Positions 28,527 to 35,969 of a stretch of 64,000 nt of DNA are shown piece by piece. Under the pieces are notes generated by a model, which was given only the letters and a program-made list of their open reading frames with translations, made no database searches and was not told the origin of the DNA. The position numbers and the translations under genes were made by a program. The DNA is from Croceivirga radicis (GTDB lineage Bacteria > Bacteroidota > Bacteroidia > Flavobacteriales > Flavobacteriaceae), in the NCBI RefSeq assembly GCF_002072105.2, contig NZ_MTBC01000004.1, positions 62,001 through 126,000 of the forward strand, in the 5' to 3' direction. Position 1 is the first letter of the stretch. Every line of letters begins with the position of its first letter.

Positions 28527-29723
28527 ATGGACCAACCCTTTCCTTTTAGTAAACAACAACTTTTACCACAAGAAGAAACTTTAGAAGTATTAAAACAAAA
28601 AGGAGAGCTCTTTATAGGTTTACCTAAAGAAAATCAATATCAAGAAAAAAGAATTTGCTTAACACCGGATGCCGTCAATGCATTAACATCCAACGGGCAC
28701 CGCGTTTTAATTGAATCAGGTGCAGGCGAAGCTGCCAATTATACGGATATAGATTATACCAATGCCGGCGGAGAAATTACTAATGATATTAAGAAAGTAT
28801 TTTCCTGCCCTTTAATTTTAAAGGTGGAGCCACCTACCTTGGCGGAAATTGAACTTATTAATCCGCAAACAATAATAATCTCTGCATTGCAGATTAAAAC
28901 ACAAGAGAAAAAGTATTTTGAGGCCTTAGCAAAAAAAAGAATAACAGCAATAGCTTTTGAATATATAAGAGATGAGGATGGTAAGTACCCAGCCGTTAGA
29001 TCTTTAAGCGAAATTGCTGGAATTTCTTCCATACTAATTGCATCAGAATTAATGGCTACTTCTAATGGCGGCAATGGTCTTATGTTTGGTAATATTAGTG
29101 GCGTACCACCAGTTGAAGTTGTTATTATTGGGGCAGGTACCGTAGGGCAATTTGCTGCTCGATCCGCGCTGGGTTTAGGTGCCAATATTAAAATCTTTGA
29201 CAATAGCATAACAAAACTTAGAAATATCCAGACCAACTTAAATCAGACTGTATACACTTCTACCATACAACCCAAAAACTTGCTTAAAGCGCTAAAAAGG
29301 TGCGATGTTGCGATTGGAGCCGTAAGAGGTAAGGACCGTTCACCGGTAGTAGTTACCAATACTATGGTAGAGCATATGAAAAAGGGGGCCGTAATCATAG
29401 ATGTAAGTATTGATATGGGTGGTTGTTTTGAATCTTCAGAAATTACTACCCACAAAAAGCCAGTTTTAGAAAAGTATGGCGTTTTACACTACGGTGTTCC
29501 CAATATACCGTCTAGATATCCAAGAACTTCTTCTATTTCTATAAGCAATATTTTTACACCGTATCTTTTAAAAATAGGAGAAGATGGCGGATTAGAAAAT
29601 TCACTGCGCTTTGACCGTGGGTTACGAAATGGCCTTTATATGTATCATGGTATTTTAACTAACAAAAGTGTTGGCGATTGGTTTGGACTCTCGTACAATG
29701 ATATTAATTTCTTGATTTTTTAA
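28527..29723 (+). CDS. ald: Alanine dehydrogenase
   Basis: The 398-residue protein belongs to the AlaDH/PNT family. It has the N-terminal substrate segment GLPKENQYQEKRICLTP, VLIESGAGE, and a central NAD-binding Rossmann loop VIIGAGTVGQFAAR, with KKGAVIIDVSIDMGG and the C-terminal YGVPNIPSR typical of alanine dehydrogenases. It converts alanine to pyruvate and ammonia, or the reverse. The N-terminus is about 30 residues longer than many family members, as in other flavobacterial versions. A following small membrane protein is only 2 bp away. Confidence 0.9.
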   Translation: MDQPFPFSKQQLLPQEETLEVLKQKGELFIGLPKENQYQEKRICLTPDAVNALTSNGHRVLIESGAGEAANYTDIDYTNAGGEITNDIKKVFSCPLILKVEPPTLAEIELINPQTIIISALQIKTQEKKYFEALAKKRITAIAFEYIRDEDGKYPAVRSLSEIAGISSILIASELMATSNGGNGLMFGNISGVPPVEVVIIGAGTVGQFAARSALGLGANIKIFDNSITKLRNIQTNLNQTVYTSTIQPKNLLKALKRCDVAIGAVRGKDRSPVVVTNTMVEHMKKGAVIIDVSIDMGGCFESSEITTHKKPVLEKYGVLHYGVPNIPSRYPRTSSISISNIFTPYLLKIGEDGGLENSLRFDRGLRNGLYMYHGILTNKSVGDWFGLSYNDINFLIF

Positions 29724-29725
29724 GA

Positions 29726-30085
29726 ATGTTCGGATTTATTAAACGTTTAGGCTGGTACCTTGTGGGACTGTCTATAGGATTGGTTTTCTTTGTCTTTATT
29801 CTTAAGCAAACTTCTGGCGGCAAATCTTTAGATTTTTGTTATTTGCCCAATTGCAGGGTGTTAAAAGACATTAGAAGCAAAACATTTGTTTATGAAGATA
29901 ATATGCAACAGTTTCTGGCTAACGACAGTATTGCCTGGAAAGCCTTTTTTGAGGAAGGCAATGTTGACTTTGGCGCCAGTGACACCAAAGCCGAGCCTTG
30001 TAAATTTTATATTATAGAAAATGATAAAGGCGAAAAAATCAAAGCAACCAATTGTAAAGATAAAGTTACCATAAACAAGCCATAA
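29726..30085 (+). CDS. Single-pass membrane protein of unknown function
   Basis: The 119-residue protein has one N-terminal membrane segment (about 8-26) and a small soluble part with four cysteines (CYLPNC near 38-43, then C around 93 and C around 110). I do not recognise the fold with certainty; it may be a DUF4258-like domain. It starts 2 bp after ald, so it is probably translated from the same message, and it converges on the proline dehydrogenase gene. Confidence 0.6.
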   Translation: MFGFIKRLGWYLVGLSIGLVFFVFILKQTSGGKSLDFCYLPNCRVLKDIRSKTFVYEDNMQQFLANDSIAWKAFFEEGNVDFGASDTKAEPCKFYIIENDKGEKIKATNCKDKVTINKP

Positions 30086-30087
30086 CC

Positions 30088-31254
30088 CTACATCTTCCTT
30101 CTATTTCGCTCTTTTCTAAGAAGCTCTAATTCTCTAGAGGTCTGTCCGGCAACCGAAGTATTCTCCTCTGCCCTTCTAATCAAATAAGGCATAACATCTC
30201 TTACGGGACCGTAGGGCAGGTATTTTGCCGCATTATAGCCATTAGCTGCTAAATTATAGCTTATATTATCACTCATACCATAAAGTTGACCAAACCATAT
30301 GGATTGGTCACTGTTATCAATACCTTTGTCTGCCATTATTTGCATTAGCTTGTAAGAACTCTCCTCGTTATGGGTACCTGCAAAAATGGTAAACACATCC
30401 AAACGCTCTGCCATAAATACAATGCCTTCATCAAAATTTATGTCCGTTGCCTGTTTAGATTCGCAAATTGGGCTTTTGTAATTATGTTCTTCTGCCCTAT
30501 TATTTTCCTTTTCCATATAAGCACCCCTAACCGCCTTAATACCCACTTTTACACCATACTCTTTGGCATTTTGGTATAACCGATTTAAGAATTCCAAACG
30601 ATCCCAACGGTACATTTGTGCTGTATTAAAAACTACAGGCTTTTCTTTATTGTACTTTAACATCATTTCCCATGCTAAAGTGTCTGCTGCTTCCTGTATC
30701 CAACTTTCCTCAGCATCTATCAACAAAGAAACATCTAACTGATGTGCTTTTTTACAAACCTGATCGTATCTATTTACCACGCGTTGCCATTCAGCTTTTT
30801 CATCTTCAGAAAGATTGGCTTTCTGGTTAACCTTTTCTAATAACCCAAAACGCGCAAAAGCGGTAGGCTTAAAAACAGCAAATGGTATGGCTTGCTTTTC
30901 CTTAACAAAGTCTAAAACTTTTAAAATTTTTCCTAGGGCATGGTCTAATTGATTCTCTACCGTTTTACCTTCTACAGAATAATCTAAAATCGAATAAACC
31001 CCTGCTTCGTACATGTTATCAATTACAGACATGCAATCTTTTTCATTTACACCTCCACAGAAATGATCAAAAACAGTTGCTCTTATTAAACCTTCAACGG
31101 GTAAATGTGCATTCAATGCAAAGTTGGTCACCGCTGTACCAATCTTAACCAGAGGTTGGTTCGCAATTAGTTTAAATAAAAAATAAGCTCGCTCTAATTC
31201 AGAATCGCTTTTTAGACGAAAAGCAATTGAAGTATCCTCAAAAATTTGCTTCAT
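30088..31254 (-). CDS. Proline dehydrogenase
   Basis: The 388-residue protein is an FAD-dependent ProDH TIM barrel without the P5C dehydrogenase half. Visible marks are ATVFDHFCGG, LLIDAEESW (flavin/substrate strand), VGIKAVRGAYMEKE, GTHNEESS and the C-terminal YLPYGPVRDVMPYLIRRAEEN, where the R-R-E pattern binds proline. It makes pyrroline-5-carboxylate and passes electrons to the quinone pool. It is divergent from aroB. Confidence 0.93.
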   Translation of the reverse strand: MKQIFEDTSIAFRLKSDSELERAYFLFKLIANQPLVKIGTAVTNFALNAHLPVEGLIRATVFDHFCGGVNEKDCMSVIDNMYEAGVYSILDYSVEGKTVENQLDHALGKILKVLDFVKEKQAIPFAVFKPTAFARFGLLEKVNQKANLSEDEKAEWQRVVNRYDQVCKKAHQLDVSLLIDAEESWIQEAADTLAWEMMLKYNKEKPVVFNTAQMYRWDRLEFLNRLYQNAKEYGVKVGIKAVRGAYMEKENNRAEEHNYKSPICESKQATDINFDEGIVFMAERLDVFTIFAGTHNEESSYKLMQIMADKGIDNSDQSIWFGQLYGMSDNISYNLAANGYNAAKYLPYGPVRDVMPYLIRRAEENTSVAGQTSRELELLRKERNRRKM

Positions 31255-31344
31255 TTTTACACATTCAATAAAGTTGCGAATATAAGCAAGGAATACATAA
31301 ATATATCTTCAAAATATTTCTTTCTTTGAAAATAAAACTAAACT

Positions 31345-32403
31345 ATGCAGTCTGTAATTACAACCTCCCATGAGGTACATTTTGATGCGGTTGCTAAAGA
31401 AGCTTTAAACCAAAGTATTAAAGCCAATACTTACTCCAAAATATTTGTTTTGGTAGACCAGAATACCAATACGTATTGCCTTCCATTATTTCATAAGATG
31501 TTTGATGGCGAAGTTGATGCTATAATCACCATTGCACCGGGAGAACCAAACAAACATATAGAAACCTGTCTTAAAGTTTGGGAATCTTTATCAGATTTAG
31601 GTGGAGACCGAAAAAGTTTATTAATAAATTTAGGAGGAGGTGTTGTAACTGACTTAGGCGGTTTTGTTGCCTGTACCTTTAAAAGGGGAATTGACTTTAT
31701 AAATATACCCACAACTTTACTCGCCATGGTTGATGCTTCCGTTGGCGGCAAAAACGGTGTAGACCTTGGTCCTCTCAAAAATCAAATAGGAGTAATTCGA
31801 CAACCAAAAATGGTCTTGGTTTTGCCCAGTTTTCTTAAAACCTTACCCGAAAGAGAAATTATAAGTGGTTTTGCAGAAATGCTTAAACATGGATTGATTG
31901 TTGATCGGGAATATTGGAACACACTAAGAAGTAATGGAGTTAGTAAGGATGTACAGTCTATACTCAAATCTGTAAACATTAAAAGTGATATTATTACCGA
32001 AGATCCAAGAGAAAACGGCGTTCGTAAAAAACTCAATTTTGGACACACTCTTGGCCATGCTGTAGAATCTTTTTTTCTAGAGTCTAATAATAGAGATACT
32101 TTGCTACATGGAGAAGCTATTGCTATTGGTATGATATTAGAAGCTTATCTAGCTCACAAATTAACTGGATTATCTAAATTAGATTTAGATGAAATAAAAG
32201 AAACATTTCTAAGGTTCTACCCTAAAGTGGATATTTCAACTAAAGAAATTTCAAAAATCAAATCCTTATTAATCCATGATAAAAAGAACAGTCATGGTAA
32301 TATAAATTTTGTTCTTTTAAATGAAATTGGAGATGCAGTGGTAGATATAAAAGTTCCTGATGAATTGATAGATGAAGCTTTTACTTACTACAAATTACCC
32401 TAG
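31345..32403 (+). CDS. aroB: 3-dehydroquinate synthase
   Basis: AroB (352 residues) makes 3-dehydroquinate from DAHP in the shikimate pathway. The NAD-binding GGGVVTDLGGFVA, the TTLLAMVDASVGGKNGVD segment, and the zinc-binding residues in GFAEMLKHG, FGHTLGHAVE and LLHGEAIAIGM are all present. It is a single gene between proline dehydrogenase and a small unknown. Confidence 0.97.
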   Translation: MQSVITTSHEVHFDAVAKEALNQSIKANTYSKIFVLVDQNTNTYCLPLFHKMFDGEVDAIITIAPGEPNKHIETCLKVWESLSDLGGDRKSLLINLGGGVVTDLGGFVACTFKRGIDFINIPTTLLAMVDASVGGKNGVDLGPLKNQIGVIRQPKMVLVLPSFLKTLPEREIISGFAEMLKHGLIVDREYWNTLRSNGVSKDVQSILKSVNIKSDIITEDPRENGVRKKLNFGHTLGHAVESFFLESNNRDTLLHGEAIAIGMILEAYLAHKLTGLSKLDLDEIKETFLRFYPKVDISTKEISKIKSLLIHDKKNSHGNINFVLLNEIGDAVVDIKVPDELIDEAFTYYKLP

Positions 32404-32498
32404 GTTTCCCAACAAATATTTAGGCTTATACAACTAATATTAAATAGAAAACGTTGGTTTTTAGTAGCTTAGGTGTATAACCTAAACCACATTACACC

Positions 32499-32774
32499 AT
32501 GCAACGTAAAATAGTAAGTTACAAGAATTTAGACCACAAAACAGCTTCTTTATTACTTGATAAATATCCTCATGGATATGGTGATGAAGACATCTACACC
32601 TTAAAAAAACCAAATGGCGAAATAATTGAAGCCGTAGAAATAAAAACAGAAGATACTATCTACCTCGTCAAAATCAGCAATAGTCTTACCGCCTTTATAG
32701 AAAACTTTGATAAAGTTATTGAAGCGGAATTAAATAAAGAGTTAGGTCAAGTAGATTTACCTTTAACAGATTAA
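32499..32774 (+). CDS. Small conserved-looking protein of unknown function
   Basis: The 91-residue protein has no signal or membrane segment. It is acidic with alternating strands and helices and contains DKYPHGYGDEDI and the strand pair EAVEIKTEDTIYLVKI. I do not recognise the family. Its stop overlaps the convergent dinB stop by 4 bp. The orderly codon use and ATG support a real gene. Confidence 0.6.
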   Translation: MQRKIVSYKNLDHKTASLLLDKYPHGYGDEDIYTLKKPNGEIIEAVEIKTEDTIYLVKISNSLTAFIENFDKVIEAELNKELGQVDLPLTD

Positions 32775-33292
32775 AGGTTTAAATAACGTTCTCGCAATAT
32801 TTTTTCATGATGGACCACATGACCGGCCAACATGAAAAGTATTGCACGAACAGACATTGAACCACCGCTTACATTGCCCATGTATTCTAATGAAGATTGG
32901 GTCAAGCTTTCTTTCAACAAAATGCTTGAATCGCGCACTACATCAAATTCTTGTATTAAACTTTCTAGCGTTCTATTTTCAGCATTGCTAAAGTTGATAT
33001 AATCGTCCTGTTCAAAACCAGGTAATTTGGTTTTATCATTACGAGCCAACCTTAACACCCGATATTGAAAAATACGTTCTGTATCAATAATATGAATCAA
33101 TAATTCTGCTACAGACCATTTTCCCTTAGCATATCTAAAATTTAAATCTGTTTCTTTTAAAAGAGATAGCGTTTCTAAAAAAGAAGATTTGGAATGAACC
33201 AAAATTTGATCCAATTCCAAATCTTTTAAAGCAATTATATAAGGTTTATAGAATTGTGGATATTCTATTTCCGGTAAATCTGATGCTTTCAA
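32771..33292 (-). CDS. DinB-family protein
   Basis: The 173-residue protein fits the DinB/YfiT four-helix bundle, with metal-ligand-type histidines in WSVAELLIHIIDTER and a C-terminal HVVHHEKILRERY. Members include thiol S-transferases and other metal enzymes; the substrate here is unknown. No ATG is in range. The first codon is TTG 33292, and a stop codon lies a few codons upstream in frame. The start is 2 bp past the Lrp gene stop, so the pair is likely an operon. Confidence 0.8.
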   Translation of the reverse strand: MKASDLPEIEYPQFYKPYIIALKDLELDQILVHSKSSFLETLSLLKETDLNFRYAKGKWSVAELLIHIIDTERIFQYRVLRLARNDKTKLPGFEQDDYINFSNAENRTLESLIQEFDVVRDSSILLKESLTQSSLEYMGNVSGGSMSVRAILFMLAGHVVHHEKILRERYLNL

Positions 33293-33294
33293 AT

Positions 33295-33774
33295 TTAAAG
33301 CTCATTAAAAATTGTATGCATTAAGCGCTTCTTGTCGTTGATACTTTCTTCAAGAGATATCATGGTCTCAGTTCTACTAATCCCATCAATATCATCAATT
33401 TTAAAAATTATATTTTTTGCGTGTGTTGTATCTCTTGCTCGTATTTTACAAAAGATATTGAATTTACCTGTTGTAATGTGAGCCACTGTCACATAGGGAA
33501 TTTGAGATAAACGCTCCAAAACAAATTTGGTTTGGTGGGTTTTCTCCAAAAAGATACCTACGTAGGCAATAAAAGAGTAACCTAATTTTACATAATCCAA
33601 GGTTAAGGAAGAGCCTTTTATAATACCAGCCTCTTCCATTTTCTTTACTCTAACGTGAACAGTACCAGCAGAAATCAACAATTTTTTTGCGATATCCGTA
33701 AAAGGAGTTCTCGTATTGTCAATCAGCATATCTAATATCTGATGGTCTATTTCGTCAAGCTTAACTTTACTCAT
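33295..33774 (-). CDS. Lrp/AsnC-family transcriptional regulator
   Basis: The 159-residue protein has an N-terminal winged HTH (DEIDHQILDMLIDNTRTPFTDIAK, seen in pieces, then ISAGTVHVRVKKMEEAGII) and a C-terminal RAM/ligand-binding domain with VTTGKFNIFCKIRARDT-like strands. Such regulators respond to amino acids. It is the first gene before dinB and faces an AT-rich 349-bp gap that may hold its own operator. The target genes are unknown; nearby amino-acid genes (ald, proline dehydrogenase) are candidates only by location. Confidence 0.9.
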   Translation of the reverse strand: MSKVKLDEIDHQILDMLIDNTRTPFTDIAKKLLISAGTVHVRVKKMEEAGIIKGSSLTLDYVKLGYSFIAYVGIFLEKTHQTKFVLERLSQIPYVTVAHITTGKFNIFCKIRARDTTHAKNIIFKIDDIDGISRTETMISLEESINDKKRLMHTIFNEL

Positions 33775-34123
33775 TATTAAAATATTTTGCAGTAAAAGTA
33801 ATTAATTAAGAAATATAACATAATAAAATGTATGGTTTTTTGAGTATAATGTAAGTTTTTACCGATAATCGACACAAAAAAAACAATAATCCGAACATTT
33901 TAAACAATCATTCCTATCAAATTGAAAAAGGCAGCATCCATACTTCTGAATTTCAATGTTTACAATTGTAACTATTTCTGCATCCAAATATTTATATAGT
34001 TATATTTCAGCTAATTAAATTATTTTACATGTATTTTTAATTTAAATAGTAATTATTGATATTATTCAAATAAATTGATAAATTTTCTAGATATTTACAG
34101 GTAATTTACATTTGTAAACATTT
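33775..34123 (+). other. AT-rich intergenic gap between Lrp and Xre genes
   Basis: This 349-bp divergent gap is very AT-rich and has no open frame of convincing quality. The right end holds the palindrome and -7 element listed separately. The rest carries A and T runs and no hairpin that I would call. Confidence 0.6.
34105..34118 (+). promoter_or_regulatory. Candidate operator/promoter before the Xre gene
   Basis: TTTACA-tt-TGTAAA is a perfect inverted repeat. Within it TACATTTG (34107-34114) fits the -7 consensus. The end of the palindrome is 5 bp from the ATG at 34124, so the transcript would be nearly leaderless and repressor binding would cover the promoter. A further TTTACA copy lies about 11 bp upstream (34094-34099). 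This is a likely autoregulatory site, by inference. Confidence 0.5.
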
Positions 34124-34474
34124 ATGTTAGATAGAATAAAAAATATAATTTCCTATTACGATGAAACCGCATCTAGCTTTGCCGATAAAATTGGGGTGCC
34201 CCGCTCTAGCATTTCGCATATTTTAACCGGTAGAAACAAACCCAGTCTTGATTTTATATTAAAACTATTTGAAGCTTTTCCTGATATTAATCTACATTGG
34301 TTTTTATATGGTAAGGGAACTATGCATACAATTTCAAATAAAGAAAAAGAACAAGGGCCAAATAAAGAGATTAAGACAAAAAATGAGATTAACATTAGAA
34401 ATTCAGTAGCTGTTAAAAACATTGTAATTTTTTACGAGGATGGAACGTTTGAATCTTATTTGCCTAAAATTTAG
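34124..34474 (+). CDS. Xre-family helix-turn-helix protein
   Basis: The 116-residue protein has an N-terminal Cro/C1-type HTH (about residues 5-65) with FADKIGVPRSSISHILTGR as the recognition part and NKPSLDFILKLFEAFPDIN after it. The remainder is a Lys/Glu/Asn-rich linker and a short strand-rich C-terminus. Flavobacteria carry several such small regulators; the target is unknown. The gene is followed 32 bp later by a lipoprotein gene. Confidence 0.85.
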   Translation: MLDRIKNIISYYDETASSFADKIGVPRSSISHILTGRNKPSLDFILKLFEAFPDINLHWFLYGKGTMHTISNKEKEQGPNKEIKTKNEINIRNSVAVKNIVIFYEDGTFESYLPKI

Positions 34475-34476
34475 GG

Positions 34477-34484
34477 TATTTTTG
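34477..34484 (+). promoter_or_regulatory. Possible -7 element TATTTTTG
   Basis: TATTTTTG fits TAnnTTTG and lies 22 bp before the ATG of the lipoprotein gene, so that gene may have its own promoter. TTTG boxes upstream are at non-standard spacing (14 or 25 bp). Confidence 0.35.
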
Positions 34485-34506
34485 TAATCTTAAATAGAAC
34501 TAGATT

Positions 34507-34878
34507 ATGAAGTACTTTACCCCTCTTGTCTTTATATATTTATTTACTTCATGCTTAAAGCAACCAGAAAGGGATTGCAAAAAACACCAAACGGGAACTT
34601 ATAATTTTTCTAGTGTTGTAAATGGGGATACCCTGCACACTAAGTTTACCAGAAACAAAAATTTTGAGATAGACTATTTTAATGGAAATATAGACACTAG
34701 TTCCGTTAGGTGGATAAATGATTGCGAATGTATTTTAAAAAATACCAATCCAAAAAACAGGTCTGAAGAAAAAGCTGTACATATTAAGATATTAACAACA
34801 ACAGACAGTTCTTATACTTTTGAATTTAGTGCTGTTGATGAAACCAACAAACTAAAAGGAACCGCTATAAAGGATTAA
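34507..34878 (+). CDS. Small lipoprotein of unknown function
   Basis: The 123-residue protein has a signal peptide ending LFTSC, so it should be lipidated. The mature part has further cysteines (DCKK near 23 and NDCECIL near 74-78) and is strand-rich. I recall that similar short flavobacterial proteins near parC/parE carry the database name DNA topoisomerase IV. The sequence shows no topoisomerase feature, so that name should not be copied. Confidence 0.65.
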   Translation: MKYFTPLVFIYLFTSCLKQPERDCKKHQTGTYNFSSVVNGDTLHTKFTRNKNFEIDYFNGNIDTSSVRWINDCECILKNTNPKNRSEEKAVHIKILTTTDSSYTFEFSAVDETNKLKGTAIKD

Positions 34879-34922
34879 TTTTTACAAGCTATTATAAATT
34901 TCAATGATACCATGGTAAACTA

Positions 34923-34953
34923 AAAATGGCGCGGTTAATATCCGCGCCATTTT
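34923..34953. terminator. Bidirectional terminator between lipoprotein and desaturase genes
   Basis: AAAATGGCGCGG and CCGCGCCATTTT pair over 12 bp around a 7-base loop, with A and T tails on both sides. It sits between convergent genes and can serve both. Confidence 0.9.
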
Positions 34954-34956
34954 TAG

Positions 34957-35910
34957 TTAATTTGGTCTCTTAAAAGCAAACCCTTTTTTCTTATGTTCTT
35001 TAAACTCTGCCTGTTGTTGTTTAACCGTCATTGTGCTACCATCATGGCTCCAACCAGGAGGACCAAATATGTACATTAATTTATGGGATAGCTTATCTAC
35101 TTTTTTAACATCATTCCAGATGTCTTTAAATTCATGTGTTAAAATAACGATAGGATTGTAAGAATTTGGCGCGTGTATTACCCCATACTTTACCTCTATT
35201 TCTTCATCGTACTCTTTCCAAGTACCAAATAGTTTATCAAAGATATTTAGAAAACCGCCGTGGTTTTTATCTAAATATTCTACGTTCTGTGCATGATGCA
35301 CCTGGTGCATAGTATGTGTATTAAGGATTTTTTCTAAAAAACCCATTTTAGGAATGTACTGGGAATGGAGTTGAAACTGCCATAGCGCTTCTATACCCAA
35401 GCAAACGATTACCATTTCTGGCGGAAAACCAATGGCAGGCATCCACATGTAAAATAATGGCTTATAAAGAATAGTGAACCAGCCATTTCTAATAGCAGTG
35501 CCCAAATTAAAGTTATCTGAAGAATGATGAACTATATGTGCAGCCCATAATATTCTTATTTCATGGTTAGCCCTGTGAAACCAATAATACGTAAAATCAT
35601 CTGCCAACATACAAAGCAACCAAACATACCAAGCATAACCAAAGGATTGATAACCCAGAATATTAGTGCGCACACCATCTATAGTTTCTGGATTAAAGAA
35701 ATTATAGGTAGCATTAAATAGGACCACCATAAAAATAACTTTAAAAAGAGGCCCTAAAATTGCAGAGCCAATACCCATAAAACCACTAGCGGCTAAATCT
35801 TTCCATTCATAAATATGATCATCTCCATGTGTTTTGCTATAGGTAAGCTCTACCAATATAAAAGCTATAAATACTGGCACACCGTATACTAACGGGTTTG
35901 TAAAATCCAT
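34957..35910 (-). CDS. Sterol desaturase / fatty acid hydroxylase family protein
   Basis: The 317-residue membrane protein carries the histidine clusters of the di-iron fatty acid hydroxylase superfamily: HRANHE, HHSSDNFN and HQVHHAQN, in the usual order across hydrophobic helices. It probably hydroxylates or desaturates a lipid, but the substrate is unknown. Its promoter side faces parC 59 bp upstream. Confidence 0.88.
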   Translation of the reverse strand: MDFTNPLVYGVPVFIAFILVELTYSKTHGDDHIYEWKDLAASGFMGIGSAILGPLFKVIFMVVLFNATYNFFNPETIDGVRTNILGYQSFGYAWYVWLLCMLADDFTYYWFHRANHEIRILWAAHIVHHSSDNFNLGTAIRNGWFTILYKPLFYMWMPAIGFPPEMVIVCLGIEALWQFQLHSQYIPKMGFLEKILNTHTMHQVHHAQNVEYLDKNHGGFLNIFDKLFGTWKEYDEEIEVKYGVIHAPNSYNPIVILTHEFKDIWNDVKKVDKLSHKLMYIFGPPGWSHDGSTMTVKQQQAEFKEHKKKGFAFKRPN

Positions 35911-35969
35911 AAATTAAAATTGTAATTAGTGTTAATATTCAAGGACGGTAATATAGATTTAATATTGAT

